Below the pieces are notes generated by a model. The model made no database searches. It was not told the DNA's origin and was given only the letters and a program-made list of their open reading frames with translations. Shown here one piece after another: positions 31,344 through 46,300 of a stretch of 64,000 bases of DNA; the first letter of the stretch is position 1, and each line of letters starts with the position of its first letter. The stretch is from Prinia subflava (taxonomy: Eukaryota; Chordata; Aves; Passeriformes; Cisticolidae), in NCBI RefSeq assembly GCF_021018805.1, contig NC_086283.1, positions 8,569,162-8,633,161 on the forward strand. The letters run 5' to 3'. The translations under genes were made by a program, and so were the position numbers.

Positions 31344-34300
31344 CTGAAAAAGAAACAAAACAGGAGATAATCTAAGTCAGTTTTAGTGTCCATTGAAGGA
31401 CAGCCAGTTACTGACAATTTCTGCAATGCTCAAGCACCCCTTGCCCTGACCAGCCCCCCCACACACCATGAGCCTGCAAGCACACCCGAGGGGTGTTTCA
31501 CTATCCTAGTGCATCTTGCACCCCCAGGTCTCCCTTTTCCTTAAAGCTTTGTTCTTCAAGATGAAAAGAATGAAAATATGGAGTGACTTCCCTTACCCCC
31601 ATTTAACACACAAGAAGATATTTTACCAGAAGAAATCTCTCATAGTGGTGCAAAAAATATTCTCTGCTTTTGAATGATTTGCTTTTGAATGAGTCTATTT
31701 GAATGAATAGACTCTCTGTCATCACATTTTGCCCTTGGTAAGGCAGAAAGTCATGTTGAAACCATGGTTCCCAGACTTGGTGCTAATGCTGTAATTTGGT
31801 TAATTGTGCCAAACCTCTTTTGTTTGACTTGAAGTATTGCCACCAAGTTTCCAATTAGAGGGAAAATCTTTTTTTTTCTGTCCTCAGCTGTCTGACGGGG
31901 TCTTTTAAAGCTGGCATTCCTAAAGACCACGCAAGTGGCACAATACACAAGACAAAGCCATGCTCCACTGCTGTCCACAGGATCCCTTACAGTTCATCAA
32001 TAGATAGGTAATGTTGACAGAAATAGTGATTTTTGAAAGGTTTGGTGGAAATGCTTCTTTTCAGGTATCAATATCCTTTCAAATTTATGTATAGACATCA
32101 ATCATTGTTTAAACTGTGCTTTCGGTTTTGAATTGAGCTCTGTAGCTGTGGAGCTAGGATTTTTTTCTTCTTTGTTGGGATGGGAAATCCCATTTTCTTA
32201 TATACTCTTTATATACAAAGTGAAGTTTTTAGTCAGACAAAACTACTGACAATGTGCAGTGAGGAAATTCTATATAATCACAAGCTAATTCTGTTTATAT
32301 GCATCTTCTCAGAATTCACAGACTCAGTTAACATAGATAAAGCCCTTGTTTGACTGTGTTTGTAATTTGTTATTTGTTGTTCTATGGTTCTCAACCAGTC
32401 ACAAATGACAGAAGGCAGATTGACAGTGGGTCTTATAGATTTGAAGTTGCACAAAGAAAATTTGGACATATGCAAATCTGTTCCAATGCTTTTATTTTTG
32501 GTTTGCATAAAGGAGAATCTGAAGGCTCTCCATCACCAGGTCAGCTCTGCCCATACTGCACAGTCAGGAGAAGAACTACATGTGGCTGGTATTGCCACTA
32601 CATAGGAAGAACTATTATACTGAAAAAATTCTCCCATACATAAGGGTTGCTCTCCTTATGTATTTATCCTACATAAATATTTTTATGTTGTTAAACTGTA
32701 ATTTTAAATGTTATTTAAATATAATTTATATAGTTCTCAGTGTACTATTGCCTTATGCAGTTTAGTAATATGATTCTAAAATGCTTTTATAAATAATGTT
32801 AATTCATTAAATATATTACATCCAGCAGAATTCTTTCTGCTTGCAGTTTTGATTTCAGTAGCAGGACAATTCAAATGCACATTTTGACCAGCAAGCACCC
32901 ATATGATAAGTTGTATTAATTTCCTTCGAATGCCAAATTTGTTTTTGGATTTACTTTTGACGTCCAGAAGTTTGGCAGGTTTTTTCTTCCTTTACTCAAT
33001 TTATGTTTTTTTATTTAAGAATAGAGAAGTTCTTGCTGCAAGTAACAGTACATTAAAAAAGAATTTTTCCAGGGAAAGCTAAGAACAGGGAGATGGAAAA
33101 ATGTTTATCAGTCTTGCCTGGGTTTTTTTTGACATGGTAGTAGGTAGGCTTATTTCTTTCTAGAGGTATTTTCCACCCTAGCTTTATAGTACCACAAAAC
33201 ATGAGCCTTTGCAGCTTTCCCAGGGAGATGATGTTCCATGATTAGCAGAAAGCTCTGTGAAAAGGATTTCTCTGATGTGTCATACTAGGCCAGGCAGCAG
33301 AATGATGCTCCCAGAGTGTCTCACAAATAAAATGCCAGGCTAATTTGGAAGCCGTTCTTTGCCTTCACACCTTTAATTCCTAAAAACTACAGGTGAACCA
33401 CAGACATTAGTGTGCAGGCTGCTGCATTCCACAAGTATGAAATGAAATAAAGGGCACCATAGTAATTAACACCGTGCTGTCTAGCTGCTTCTAAAGAAAG
33501 TTTTAGTCTGTTCAAGCTGTGAAAAACTTTGTCTGGCCCTCAAAGTCTGCCTTGTGGCTTTTTGTCTGGTATACCCTGTGGGTTGCAACCAAATTCCTTC
33601 TGAGAATTCCCAGGCAATCTTTCTTCTCAAGTCCTTACTATCAGATAAACCACCATTTCCTTCAGAAGTGACAGCTCCCTGATTTCTCTAAACTTAGCTT
33701 GCAAACCCCTCAAAGGAGCACATCTGTGGTCAGAAAAGAGTCTTAGGTTCATGCTGTCCTCAAACCCCACAAGGTTATCTTGAGATGAATTATTGTTCAT
33801 GGCATTCTCAAAGATCTCATGGTATGTTCCCCCAAATTCTGACCACTTTCAGCATAAAAGGCACTGGTGTTAGACACTGCAGAGAATATGGGAATTATTT
33901 GATTCTCCAAAATACAAAGTTATTCATGCATTAAGAGTGCCAGATTTGCATTCTTTGAAATGCATCTAGAATGGAGTGACTTTGCATTATACTTCTTTCT
34001 CTCTGTCTACACTCAAGTTATTCACTATCCTCAAGTCACACTTGAGTAAAAATCTTCCTCAAGCAACTACAAATCACAGCAAATGTAAAGTAATGTAATG
34101 TGTAATGTAGAACTGGCAAAAAGTAAGTGGTCACGTTATCTTTATTATTGGTTTTAACTGAGAGACTATGAAGTAGTAGTCCTACTTGCTTGCACCTTAA
34201 AAAGTCTTTGTAGTTGTCCTTACAATCCTTGTGGGGTGAACTCCCTACCTCTCAAAGTAAATCTACCTTCCCCCAAGTGCAGGAATTAGTCTTTGTAGTC

Positions 34301-37300
34301 TTTGCCATAGCTGTGTTTTATCCAGACCATTTAGAAGCTCCACATATTTTTCTTCAGCTATAATTCATTAGAAATTCAAGTCACATCATCAGCATCTGTG
34401 AAACAATTACTGCATCTACGACTGACTCTGCAGTCTAATCCATCATAATTATGACTGGCCTCTTTGAAGGTGCCACGATGCGTGACTTAAATATAGCACA
34501 TTACTGTGCAAATGGATCAGCATCTCATCCCATCAATGTGCATTCAAGTTATAATTCAGACTACAACTCTGACTTTTTCAGATGCAATCAATGTATGTAC
34601 ATTTATTTCTTGCCACACACAGGGCACAAACTGGAAACTAGGCACCGAATGAGAGCCTGAGATTTTTTTGTTGTTTGTTTTATGGACAGGTTTGGCACAT
34701 TCCTACCATGTCTTACCAGTATACTGTGGAAGGTGTTACAAGCACAGCAGACATTTCTGCAGCAACAGAAGTTGTAATTTTCTTTCACAGAAAATCTTTC
34801 TTTAGTTTTAGCCAGTTCTGGAGCTTCATAGCTTATTTTCTGTAGTACCTGTATCTGGGCAGTTTGTGAATGCAAAGCAGCTCAGATGAGTGGATGGATA
34901 AATACACCCACTGCAGGGGGAATACAATCTTCTGCAAAACTGGGAAAGATTCCCAGGAGAAAAGTAGGTTGGGGAATAGCTGTGGTAGAGCACTTGTAGA
35001 CCTAAAGGGACCAAAAGGTGGGATGTCAGATGGGTTGTTTCCCCTTCTGGGGTTAGCTGAGATAGACATTTTTGTCCTCAGAGGTTTTTTTTTCCCCAGC
35101 AGAAATACACATTCTCAGATCAAAGGTTCAGCTGACTTGTACTCAACGGATTATCACTATGAGACTCAGGAAAGCAGAAGTCAGATACCCAGAGGTCTGT
35201 TGATGGCTCACTGGGTTGTTCCTGGAGTGTTGCCACAGCCTCCATCCTGCTGGCACCCTTCTGCCACTGCCAGGTGACACAGAGATCTAAATTACTCCCA
35301 GAAAAGAAAACCCTCTAGCACTTTCTCGATAAGAGGTGAATTTGCCCACATGTCTTGCCAAACTCCAGTTTGGTAAGCTGTATTTTCTGCTTACACTCTC
35401 CTGCTCCTGTTGTCTGTGTATGGTAGCTGGCTTCACTTGTGGCTACGTATTGTTATGTGCTGTTGTGCAGTTGCATCTCTCCCCTGAAGCTCATACATCT
35501 GGCAAACAGTTCTAAATACTGAAGTTCCAACATGTGAAAATGCTTCTGAAGTTAGGGGTCTGGGTGTTTTCCTGTTTCGCTAACGAATGAAAATTTGAGA
35601 GGAGGCACGAGTGGTCGTTACTTAGGTAAGGGCATTCATGCATGACATTGTCAGAAACCTCGGCTTCTGTTCTAAAACCTTAAATCTTCTGGACTTGCAG
35701 ACATGCAAAATTGTTTCTGATTAGCCCTGTGACAAAGCTTTCTCTTCTTTAACATTGGAACAAGATGTGTAAGCAGTTACAATGACGCTTAATACTATGA
35801 TTTGATATTATGGGATGTGATTCCTTGGCATAGCTGAAGACCAGTGGCTGCAGCTGTGCCCTGGGTTAATACCAGCAAGTAACTGCTAGTGTCCCTAGAG
35901 TAAAAGAGATGTGCAGTGAACTCAGATGGCTAAGGGGTGATGGAACATATCAAAGCTCCTAATTAGTGAGACATTTCTATTACTGCCAGGATAAAAAGCT
36001 GAACACATGTGGTATAGGTTAAGGATTTCCTATATGTTTTGCACTTCAGGTACTGTACTTTAACACAGAGAAACAATATAAGCTTAGAGGAGAGGCAAGA
36101 CCAGGACAGATTTGAGAGAGATTGCATTCATACCCAAGGTTAACTGAGGCTCAGAAGCCTACAACATCCCCTAAGGATTTGCTCTGCTCCTTCCCAGCAT
36201 CACTGCTGCCCCACTGAATATGTGGTGGCTGAGGAAAGCACAGTGAAATTTCAAGGGAGATGTAAAGGAGGCCCCAGATGGTCAAGGACACTCTGTTGTT
36301 GGGTGGGCTCTATGGCTTACAATAGGGTCCTTTCACACTACGTTCAACTGTCTCTTTGTTTAGACAGTTTATTTATTTAGGACATTAGCAGTGCTTTGGA
36401 AAAAAATGGAGTAAGGATGCCATACCTTGCCTATCCCTTGAAGATTTTTAGTTAAAAGCTATATTTCTTTCTTTCTAAAATATTCATATTGCTTTCTTAT
36501 GTGGCTTTAAAGAGCAGTTAAGGGGTTAATCTAGAAACTCCTCAATGACACTGTGACTGTATTCTACAGAAGCTCATATTACATGAATATAATTGTCTTC
36601 TCTGGCATTTAAATCTACGATAATCTGTGTCAGACAAAAGAAAATGTGAGATGGATAAAATTTGTTACCTAATTTATAGCTAATTTATCCTTAATTTACA
36701 GGGAAAATGGTGACTTAGGTATAAGCAGACATGCAGGAATGAAGAGGTTGGGATTTGTGACATATGAGGATTAATAATTCATTAAATCTTGTCCAAGCCA
36801 GACGCTTCAAAATTCATGCTTTTTTAAAATCAACTAGTGCTAAACTCCCCTCAATTTACTGACACCAATGCCTGCATTTCAGTGATACAGTGGTCTGATT
36901 GCAAAAACACTTGAATCAGTTTGATTTTTGACCTTAATACAGAGGGCATGATAGTAAAGCTAAACAGTGATTTCCCCTCCTACATTACATAACCATCAAC
37001 AAGACTGGATACTGTGCAATTTCTACCCAGATGTGAAAATTTTTTTGATTGTACTATTTTAACAATTGCATAAAATCAAGGGAAGTAAAAATGAAATGCC
37101 TCTACAATATGGCCAATTATGCAAAGGAGATTAATTCAGGATTATAAAATGTGAGTAAACAGAAATTATAATATCGCATCACACAGCTCTCCAGTCCCCA
37201 TTTTTTGTGATTTATGTAGCATACAAACTTTGTACCTAATTGTACTGTGTAGCCCTTCTAGCAAAAGACCACAGCTTTTTAGGTAGTTGCATTAAATGCC

Positions 37301-40300
37301 ACCATGGTATGACCAGATTAGAAATGTTTCCTGAAAGGTCAAACTTCAGAACGAGGTTGAATTTAAGAAACAAAAGGACCTTGCTGTTGCAATAACCAGA
37401 TCATTCAAGATAAGACTGGCATCTTATGTCTGTTCTTGCCAGCTGTGAGCTCTTTTCCATAGTTTAAGTTTGGAGCATGGTGGATCCAGCTGGTTTGAAC
37501 AGACAGGCCATTCTACAGAGCCGCACTGCTCCCCAGGTTAGCTTGTTTGGTACTACCTTGGGTGCTGGGATGCCAACATACTCTAAGACCAATATTGCTT
37601 AATTTCTTGAGCATCACCCTGACTGCTAGATGTCTTTAACAAATACAGGGAAGCTGAACTAAAGCACCCTTTCATCTTTGCTGGTATTTTTGAGAATCTT
37701 TGTATCCAGTAATTATAATAGGAAGGCTTTGGGAGTGATAGTTATAGCCTTAAATCTCAGGGGTGCTCAAAGAAGTGTGTGTTGAGTGAGATGCTTTTGC
37801 ATAGTGAGAAACTTGTCTGTGAGGTCTGGACAAGCAAAACTATTTCAAATTGTGACCCACACAGGACATCATGTGGTAATTCCCCAGTGAATTCGCCTGT
37901 GAGTTCAACACTGGCAAAGATGCTGGGGTTGGAAAACAGAACAGTCTCTTTTTCTGCAACTCAGTCCATTATGCTAGGGTAGGTGTGTTGAGCAGTGTTA
38001 ATCAGGTGCACAACTGGTGTTTTGACACATTTTTGATGTCTGGAGAAAGGATGTGATTTGAGGGATGATTTTCCTCTCAGTACTGCAGCTACCCCATGTA
38101 TCAAATGGTGATGGTGATATAGGCTGCTGATTAAAATGAACTCCCCAAGAGCAACAGCTGACTTCTCTTGCTGTTCTGGCCAAGCTCTGCAGTGCAGCCT
38201 CTTGTGAGCCCACCAGGATAAGCAAGCATTGGTGGCTGAATCATTCCTCAAAGCACACTTGATGTTATCAACCTGCTGTTTAGGGAGGGTTACCAAGAGG
38301 TCACTGTCATCATCTTCCAGTTTCTATGATCTTTGTCCTTTTGGCTTCAGACTTGGATATAGCACAGATTTCTTGGGTTGATGACTTCCTAGCACCAGTC
38401 AAAGGTCAGTTAGTTATTCATAATTATTTTGTCATAGCTTTTGGCAAAATGAAAGACCACTGGATGGAAAAAAAAAACCCCAAACACTGGAAAGCTAAAA
38501 ATTTCAAGGTTTCATTGTGTTGGGACAGTAACATTAGAAAATAGACATATAAGTAGAAGAACTGATAGAAGAGAATAAAACCTTGTGGGCTGCAGTGTCC
38601 TCAGAAAACCTATTTACACAGCTCTGGTTTCCATTATCCTTTGAACTTCAAACAGGAAATCCTGTTGGTCTAACACTTCTGTTGAAAACAGAATTTTTTA
38701 CAAAATGCAGTTTTCTTATTAAAAGTTGAAGGTCATACTGAGAGGACAGTGGGGAGAACACAAAGAGAAAGTTGATGGTTCCAAGGTGTACTCTGACTGG
38801 TGCTCCTGCATGTCCAGAGCTTTCAGCCCCTTCACTGGCCTAACTATGGTAGTCTTTTTACTCCTCCACACATTCCTCCTCTGTCTTTCTTATCACTCTG
38901 CTGCACCTAGGCTGGGATGTTGTAGTGAACTCAACTTTTGGCTGCTGTGTTTTGAGAAATGAGTGGCAGCCAAAGAGGCAGCTCCCACACTACAGTGTGT
39001 ACCCTGTGTGTGCCGAAATAGCCAAGGGGCAGGTTCTGGGGATCCCTGCCTGGGGGCAGTGAGCCACGAGATGCCCTTGTGTCCCTGTGAGAGATGCTGC
39101 CTGCCCCTGCATGTCCTGCGGGGGGTTCACTTCCACATAGTGGAGCTAGAGGAGTTGAGGAAACATCTTACACTGTTTTAATTGTTGCATGATTTAATTT
39201 AAAAATGTGTTTTTATTCCCACTTGTGATTTAGTTTTATTTCTCCCAGGTTGTGGCTTTTGTGACTTACAAACCAGACCAATTGCTCATAAACACTTAGG
39301 AAAAATAGGCTTGTCGGTGCCCTGCTCCTTGGCTTCAGGGCAACACCAGCCAGACCTATACCAATCCAAACCAACCTGTTTTCAAAAGTCCCTGATGATG
39401 AAGGTTGCATAATAACACACAGTTACATGCAGTAATTAATCTAACTTACTAGAAAGCTTCTGCCATTTAAAACATCACCTTAGATCAGCTCATCCCATCT
39501 GCCACAAACATGCAGAGCAGGTTTTTTTTTTCCTTCTGTGCTATGCCTTCTTTCTCCCCATTGTAACTGAAGACTGTCATTAATGCTCTCCCCTTAGACA
39601 GAATAAACAACCCAGTTCATGACATCCAATCTCCTCCCTGAGTGGATCTATATTCATACCATTTGTTCTCTGACCAAATACATGGAGGTCACATAGCAAA
39701 TCGACAGGCTGTTCTCTGGAGACATTTATGCATATGCTACACTGTGCTAGATTTTCTCCAAATTCAGGTGCTTGATATACAAGCAGCTATAACATGTATC
39801 TGTATAATCTTCCAAAAACTTGTATTAATTACCTTGACTTTCCCCTCAGTAACAAAGCAGTTTTGTTCCCTCACTGTATAAATCAAGCTGAAATCAACAG
39901 AACAGGCTTGTTACTTCTAGCAGACCTTTATAGAAAAGGTTGTTTCCTTAAAACCTTTCAGTGTGGTCAAGTCTTCAAGCTACTTATGCAAACATCTCTT
40001 CTGACTTCCACTGTTACTGAGACACCACAGAAGATCTAATGCATTTTTAGAGATCTATGAGAAGATGCTCCCTGGAGCTGTGGTTGCCATTCAGTTTTTC
40101 TGCATTTGTGTGTGGTCTTCAGGAGCAGTTTTCATGTGGGTTATTGCAATCTACACAGAACAATGGCATGGATTATTTGGCTGAAATCCAGATCTGAGGA
40201 AACAGTTATAGATAACTCTCCTTATGTACCAGAGATGAAAGTCAAGGTGGTTTTGATGACCAGAGCCAGCTGACGACCTAAGTATAGTTGAGGTCTAATC

Positions 40301-43300
40301 CTGATAAAGGCAAAACTCTGGGAGAGAAACAAAACCTGAGCTGGTGCTGCCGTACCACAGTTCCAAGCACCCAAGAGAGCTCAGCATGGGTACTGTTGCC
40401 ATCCCCTCGATTTAGGTTTGAGATGAAGATGTGGGACTGTTTTCATTTTGAATACTCAATATGTAAGTTTGGGAAGAATTTGGTCACTGATCTTCTTAGA
40501 TAAAAGGGCTCAGGGTCCAAAAAAATTGTCAGTCAAGAGACACCAACTTCGCATCATGGCAGCATTTATTGAGGAGTTACAGCCCAGCTTCTGAAGCCTG
40601 GCTTGAAAAACATATTTTTTGTAGTCACCTAGGCTATAGTATTTTTCTTCCCTTTCTAATTTTAGTTTTATATCCCTTGCCAAGAGTTTTTAGGTTTTTC
40701 TTTAGAAGGCCACTGTTAATCTTGTTCTGAGGATCTAGTGATAGACTCCAGTTCATGCTTCCACACAACTGAGGCCGTGTCTCAGTTACTTCTTACCTTG
40801 TTCTATCCCCAGTTACAAAGGGATACTTATGGGCAGTATATGGGGAGTTCTATGTTTTTTGTGACAAGAAACATTTAAGAAAACTACTAGAGAAAAAAGA
40901 TTATTACAAGGATACAGGCTTTTTCCTTTCTGTGGAATGTCACTCTGGTATTCCAGGGAAACTGGAAATCAGTAACAAGTCTAGATTTTGTGAATGGGAT
41001 GATTGATTAAAAACAGAGCTCTAGCAAGAAAATTTCTCCCTTTAACCAAATTAAAAGACTGGATAAAAACTTGGAATTGCTGTGCTGAGAAACAGTTGGG
41101 TCCCCAGAACAAACTGGCATTCCTGCTTTCCTTTAATTTTCAGTAATTCAAAGGAACATTGTTTCTCCTGTTTAAAATTTTCCCTTTGTGGTGGGGTGCA
41201 ACATGAAGAGGCAGAAAATTCATTGCTGCCAAGCTAAAAGGAGCCAGGGGAACTGGCAGATTGTGATTTAACTCTCACTAAGACTTTCAGACTCCCACAG
41301 CTGACACTTGTAAGAGCGGCATTTGAGCAGTCCTGAAGGGAAGTGCAACACTTCTCTCTCTGTCCTTCCTTTTCAAATATTTTCAAAGCTTTGAAAACAG
41401 TTGGTTGTTCTTCATTCTGGCAACTTGCCATTTGCTGCCGGCTCACATCAGTTCATAGTTTTCTGAGGTATCTAGTGGCCTGCATGGATTTGAGAGAGTT
41501 TGACGCTCTAATGAAAGACCTTTGATACTGTGGGATATTTAAGAGACATACAGAAAGGGGTGAGTTAAAAGAGCTGTTGTCAGCCTCTGCAAAGCCCACT
41601 TCATATTCTCAGTCACGAGATACCATTTCACTAATTGATTATTGTCTGTCCACAACACAGCCATGCTCTTAGTGCACAAAGAAGTAGCGTGGATGAAAAG
41701 CTCACCATTGTAAAGTACACACTCAACTGGATTTAGAAAGCTGGGAACTACAGACAAATCTAAGATATGAGACTACTTTGAATGAAACTCATAAATCATA
41801 GCTGAGACTTTTTTCAGCTTAAGTAAACATCTTTCCTACAGAAGATGAAAGTTAATGGAAGCCTTTTAAATGCCTCTCTTTAGTCTTCCTAAGATGAGGA
41901 CCTAAGTGGGCAAGCTCTCCTCAAAAGGGCTAGGTGACTTTTCATTCTTTAAATCCACACCTCCAGCAATGAGGACTTGATCCCACAAGCCCTGCAGAAC
42001 TGCTTCTACCTGGCAAGGTTATGCAGAGTGTTTGCCAGGCTAGTCCTTCAGCCAGCAACCTCATAGCTGTGGTGGTCTTGAGCTCAGGAATGCAGGTGTA
42101 GGGGAGAACGCCCTGCATTGTGTGCTTGAGTTCCCGTAAGCATGTGCATGTCCTCGTACACCAAGGGGATTGCGCAGCACAGTCCCTGCTTTTCTTGCCA
42201 ACACAAACCTGTGGTCCCTTTGTCACCCTTGCTCTCCAAATACACACCAGGGAGAGAACAGTTTTGGGGGCAAAGCAAGGATAATAGGCATTAAGCTCTG
42301 ATATATGCAACTGATTTTACTCAGAAGAAATATGGCACAGTCTGTGATTGGTAGTGTTACTTCTATACAGCCTCTGCGGGTAATGACCAGCTTAAAAAAA
42401 GAAAAAGGCAGGGGGAGCTGGGAGAAGAGAGGAGACATCTATCAGGATACTTAACGTCTAGTGCAGTCAGTTCAGCTAATATGCATCCCACTGTCAAATG
42501 CATATGGAGCACTTTATATTTGATTTGTTAACCTTTGAGGGTCAGCCAGGTTGATTATGAGAAAATGAGCTCATAATTTTACTGTGGGAAGGTTGGGGGA
42601 CAAGGATGAATGGCAAAGTTTGTTTGCTTTTTACACTTCCCAGCAAACAAACCTTCCTAACAGCCTCATCTAGCTCACAAAAGCTTTCTGTGGAAATGGT
42701 GTTTAATAAATCAGATGTGTGCCTCAGCTTCCCAAATCAAAATTGTCTTAAAAGTCTATAATCGGTATTGGTGATTAGGCAAATGTTCTGAAAAGTTAGT
42801 TGCACCTAAAATTAGAACTGAAAACAAGATGGGAAAAAAATTCCTGGAGTACTTGCAGTTAACCTTTAAAAAAGCATGTGGAGGACTAATGCAATCAGGT
42901 GAATTCTAGAGACAGAACATGTCCCCATACTGCTGTGCAGCATGACAGAGAGAAATTATGTCATGAAGCTATTTGGACTCTATTCAGGGTGCTGATGGCT
43001 CCAAGGCCATCCTATTTCTTACTTTTTCTCTAGCACTTTTAAAGTCCTGTCGCTGATAGGTCCCAACAAAACCATGCTCCTCCCTTCAATTAGAGGGGCC
43101 AGCTGAGCATGCCGTGTATACAGGGCATGTGTCCGCATCATTCAGCAGGGCCACAGTCCCATCCTGGAAATTGATGGGGATGCCAGCAGCTCCCAACCTT
43201 CCCCTGCCTGAGCGCCCTGCCCCAGCCTTTATTCCTGGAGATGAGGAGGAAGAGAGGTCTTCACAGCTGCTAGGGATGATTCAGAGATGTTTTCTCATAT

Positions 43301-46300
43301 ACTGCAATATAAGAAGGCAGCACAAAAATCTTAGTCTGTGCTTCAGTTTTTCTGTCTTCATTGAAAAAATTCAATGTCTTGAAAACAGCTGGTACTACTT
43401 AATGATCTTTTGGTAACTAAGCCTGATTCCTTTTGTTATGCTCTCTGAAGATTAAATTTTGCTCTGGACTCTATTGCCTGAAGGAGGCTATTGTAAAACA
43501 AGATACTCAGAAATCAGCAAAAAGATGTTCGAGCTAAAACAGAACACCAAAACATTTTAACTCTAGTAGTGCTGCTGCCAGTAAGTTACAGAAAAGATCT
43601 CGAGATTTATACTAAAACCAATTGGTATTGAGGGCTAATAGCTGAGGAACTGCTTTGTAAAAATGTGCACAGGCTTGTAAATGAATCAAACCTCCATGAT
43701 ACAGAAGATGCTCCTTTGATGTTCAGTTTTAAATCCTGACTTGGTCAAATGGGCTAACATGAAAATAACTAGATGCTGGTAAGCATGGCTGTTGCTGTAA
43801 ATTAAAGGAGGGAAATCCAAAGCTTAAGGATTTGCAGTCCCCTTTACAAGATTGGCAACATTGCCAATTGGCAACAGCCTGAGTCTACCAAATACTGAAA
43901 AAGCTCAATCAGGATTCCAAAGGAAATTGCTATAAAAGATTAAATATGTGGTCAGCAGTAATAACTCTCCCTCTGTTTGTTGTGTCAGATTGTATTTGTG
44001 TTGGAGGAAAGGTTGGTGCACTTCAGATAGCAACAAGGAAGAGAGAGAGAGATTCTGAGAGAGATTTTCCATTACAAGGTTAACAAGAGGAAGTGGATGG
44101 GGATGAGGGAATGTGCTCCACAGAACTGCAGGAAGCTGAAGTTGGAGGAAGGCAGTGCAGCAGCTAGAGACTGTGGCTAAAAGTTTTGATGACTAAAAAC
44201 ACTGACAGTAATTTTTAGAGATGAAATTACCAAGGACTGCCAACCAACAGTTTTCAAGTCTTCATTCTTGGGATGCCCCTGCACCACCTGGATTGGCCTG
44301 TGAACTCTGGAACTGGCAGGCAGTGACCTTTGTTGGGTGTTAATTACAGAGGCTTCCCCCTCGATCTGGCTTGCTAGGAACCTACTGCAGAACTTGCACT
44401 GACTTATTTGAAAGTTTAAGCTCATGCTTCGTTTCCAAGTAAATGTAGTAGCTTTGATTCAAATGACTCTTTATAGGAACTGCCCATATGAACGTTTGAC
44501 CCTTCCCAGTGCAGAGCGGCTCCAAATGCCTTTCCAGTTCTGCAGACTTGCACTGTAGTACTCTTCTCCCATCTAGCCTGGCAGCAGTACACACACTCAT
44601 TTAACCCGAGATCCCGCCTGTAGGATTTGTGAAGCCACTTCTTTGAGGCTGTCTCTGGAGAGCCCTCTCACTCCCCACAGGGAATTACTGAATGATCCTG
44701 GGGCTTGCACATGATACCACTTCCTTTACTCTCCAGCTGGAACAGGGCAGCAACCTTTGCCAGTTATTTTGCTCATATAGGTCACAACCACAGATACAGA
44801 TTCACAGGGAACTGCAGTAACCAATACATAACAATGCACAAAACGCAGGAAACACATTTTGTAAGCACTTTGAGCATCATTGTTTCCTCTTTCTGTTAAA
44901 GTTACAGATATGTATTTATAATACACAGAACCAGGTCCAACATTGTCTTTCAGGAGTAGATTTGCACTTGACACAGGAAGATATGAACAGTAACTAGTGC
45001 ATGTTATGCTGAGCATAACTGAGTAACTCACCCTGAAGGATTCAGGGTGGCCAGGCACTGTAAAACAGTGGCCACAGGCCATGAACTGTGTACAGCATGG
45101 CATGGCAAAATGCTGAGCACATAGGACAGGATATAGGGTATTTTTTTTCTGACCAGAAGCTCAGGGATGAACTATTATTCATAGGCATTGTAAAACAAAC
45201 AGCTAAACTTTTAAGTTTTAAATTAACTTGTTTGACTTGAGACTTAGTGGGTTTTCAATAAACTGATTGAAAAGAGGAGCAACTGTAACAATCTGTTACT
45301 AACTTTTGTTCTCATTTGTGGCCTTATCATAATTTAGATTTTGTTTTAGGTACAACAGCTTACATAACTGCAAAATGATTTGTTACTTTATTAATACTTT
45401 CATTTCCTTGGACTGTACATGGAAAAGAAGACCATAAACTTGCATCCACTGCAATGGATGGAAAAACTGATGTTGAGTAAGCCAGAGATCAGGTTTTTAC
45501 ACAGAAACATTACAGATACTAGTAACTTAAAGGCGCTACCATCAATTACAGGAAAAATAATGGTGGTATTTTGTATATTGGTCATGCCGCAGTAACTCCA
45601 ACAGTGCTCTTCTGTTGTGATACTGAGTGTTTCATGGCTTGACAATGTTTATTTGCTTTCTTTGTATTTTTTGCTTGAAGGAAAGCTCTTCTGAAAGCCC
45701 TTTTAAAAAAATAACAAAAAAAACCCCACAAAACCACCAAAAAACAAAAAACCTTTATTTTTAAACTCTAGTTTCTGTATTTCTCATCATCTCATTCTAA
45801 TCTTCTCTTTTCTCAAAGGGAAAAAAATAGATTTATAGTATCTGAATGAAGAAGACAGATAATATTAAGTACCTGACACCTCAAAAGAGTAGAGATCATC
45901 AGCTTTCTCTTTTAATGTTATAGTTAGTGCATTTGACAAAGTTAGGCTGTCAAATAGATCATCTGCTGGGAAGATTTACACAGTTCTCTCACTTGTTATC
46001 TCTACTCATGACACAAAGCTTAGTTAAAGTCAAGTCACCCCAGATGAAAAATGAGAAACTATGCTTCTTCACTTAAAATCTTTGGTGATTTTAAAATGCA
46101 CAAAGTAGGTGCACTACTTTCCTGCCCTGTATTATGTTGATCCTGAATGCATATTTAGCATCTGAACATTTGAAGCAGAGCCCTGGAAAGTCAAAATGAC
46201 AGCACAAGGTTTTAGATAAGAGGGATATTCTTGAAAGATTCCCCCTACTCAGAAAAGTATGTAAATTCATACCCTATCTGACTTTGGTCTATGTTCAGTG

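Noticed and set aside
31299..31358. ATG at 31358 as the TET2 start
   Set aside because: It lies upstream of the exon 3 acceptor at 31344, so it would be spliced out. The ATG at 31298 gives the conserved N-terminus.
34870..35277. 135-codon plus-strand open frame
   Set aside because: It has no known motif. Other frames are open over the same stretch, and no splice or start context supports it.
43848..43876. ATTGGCAAC direct and inverted repeats
   Set aside because: The repeats are too short to distinguish from chance, with no associated feature.
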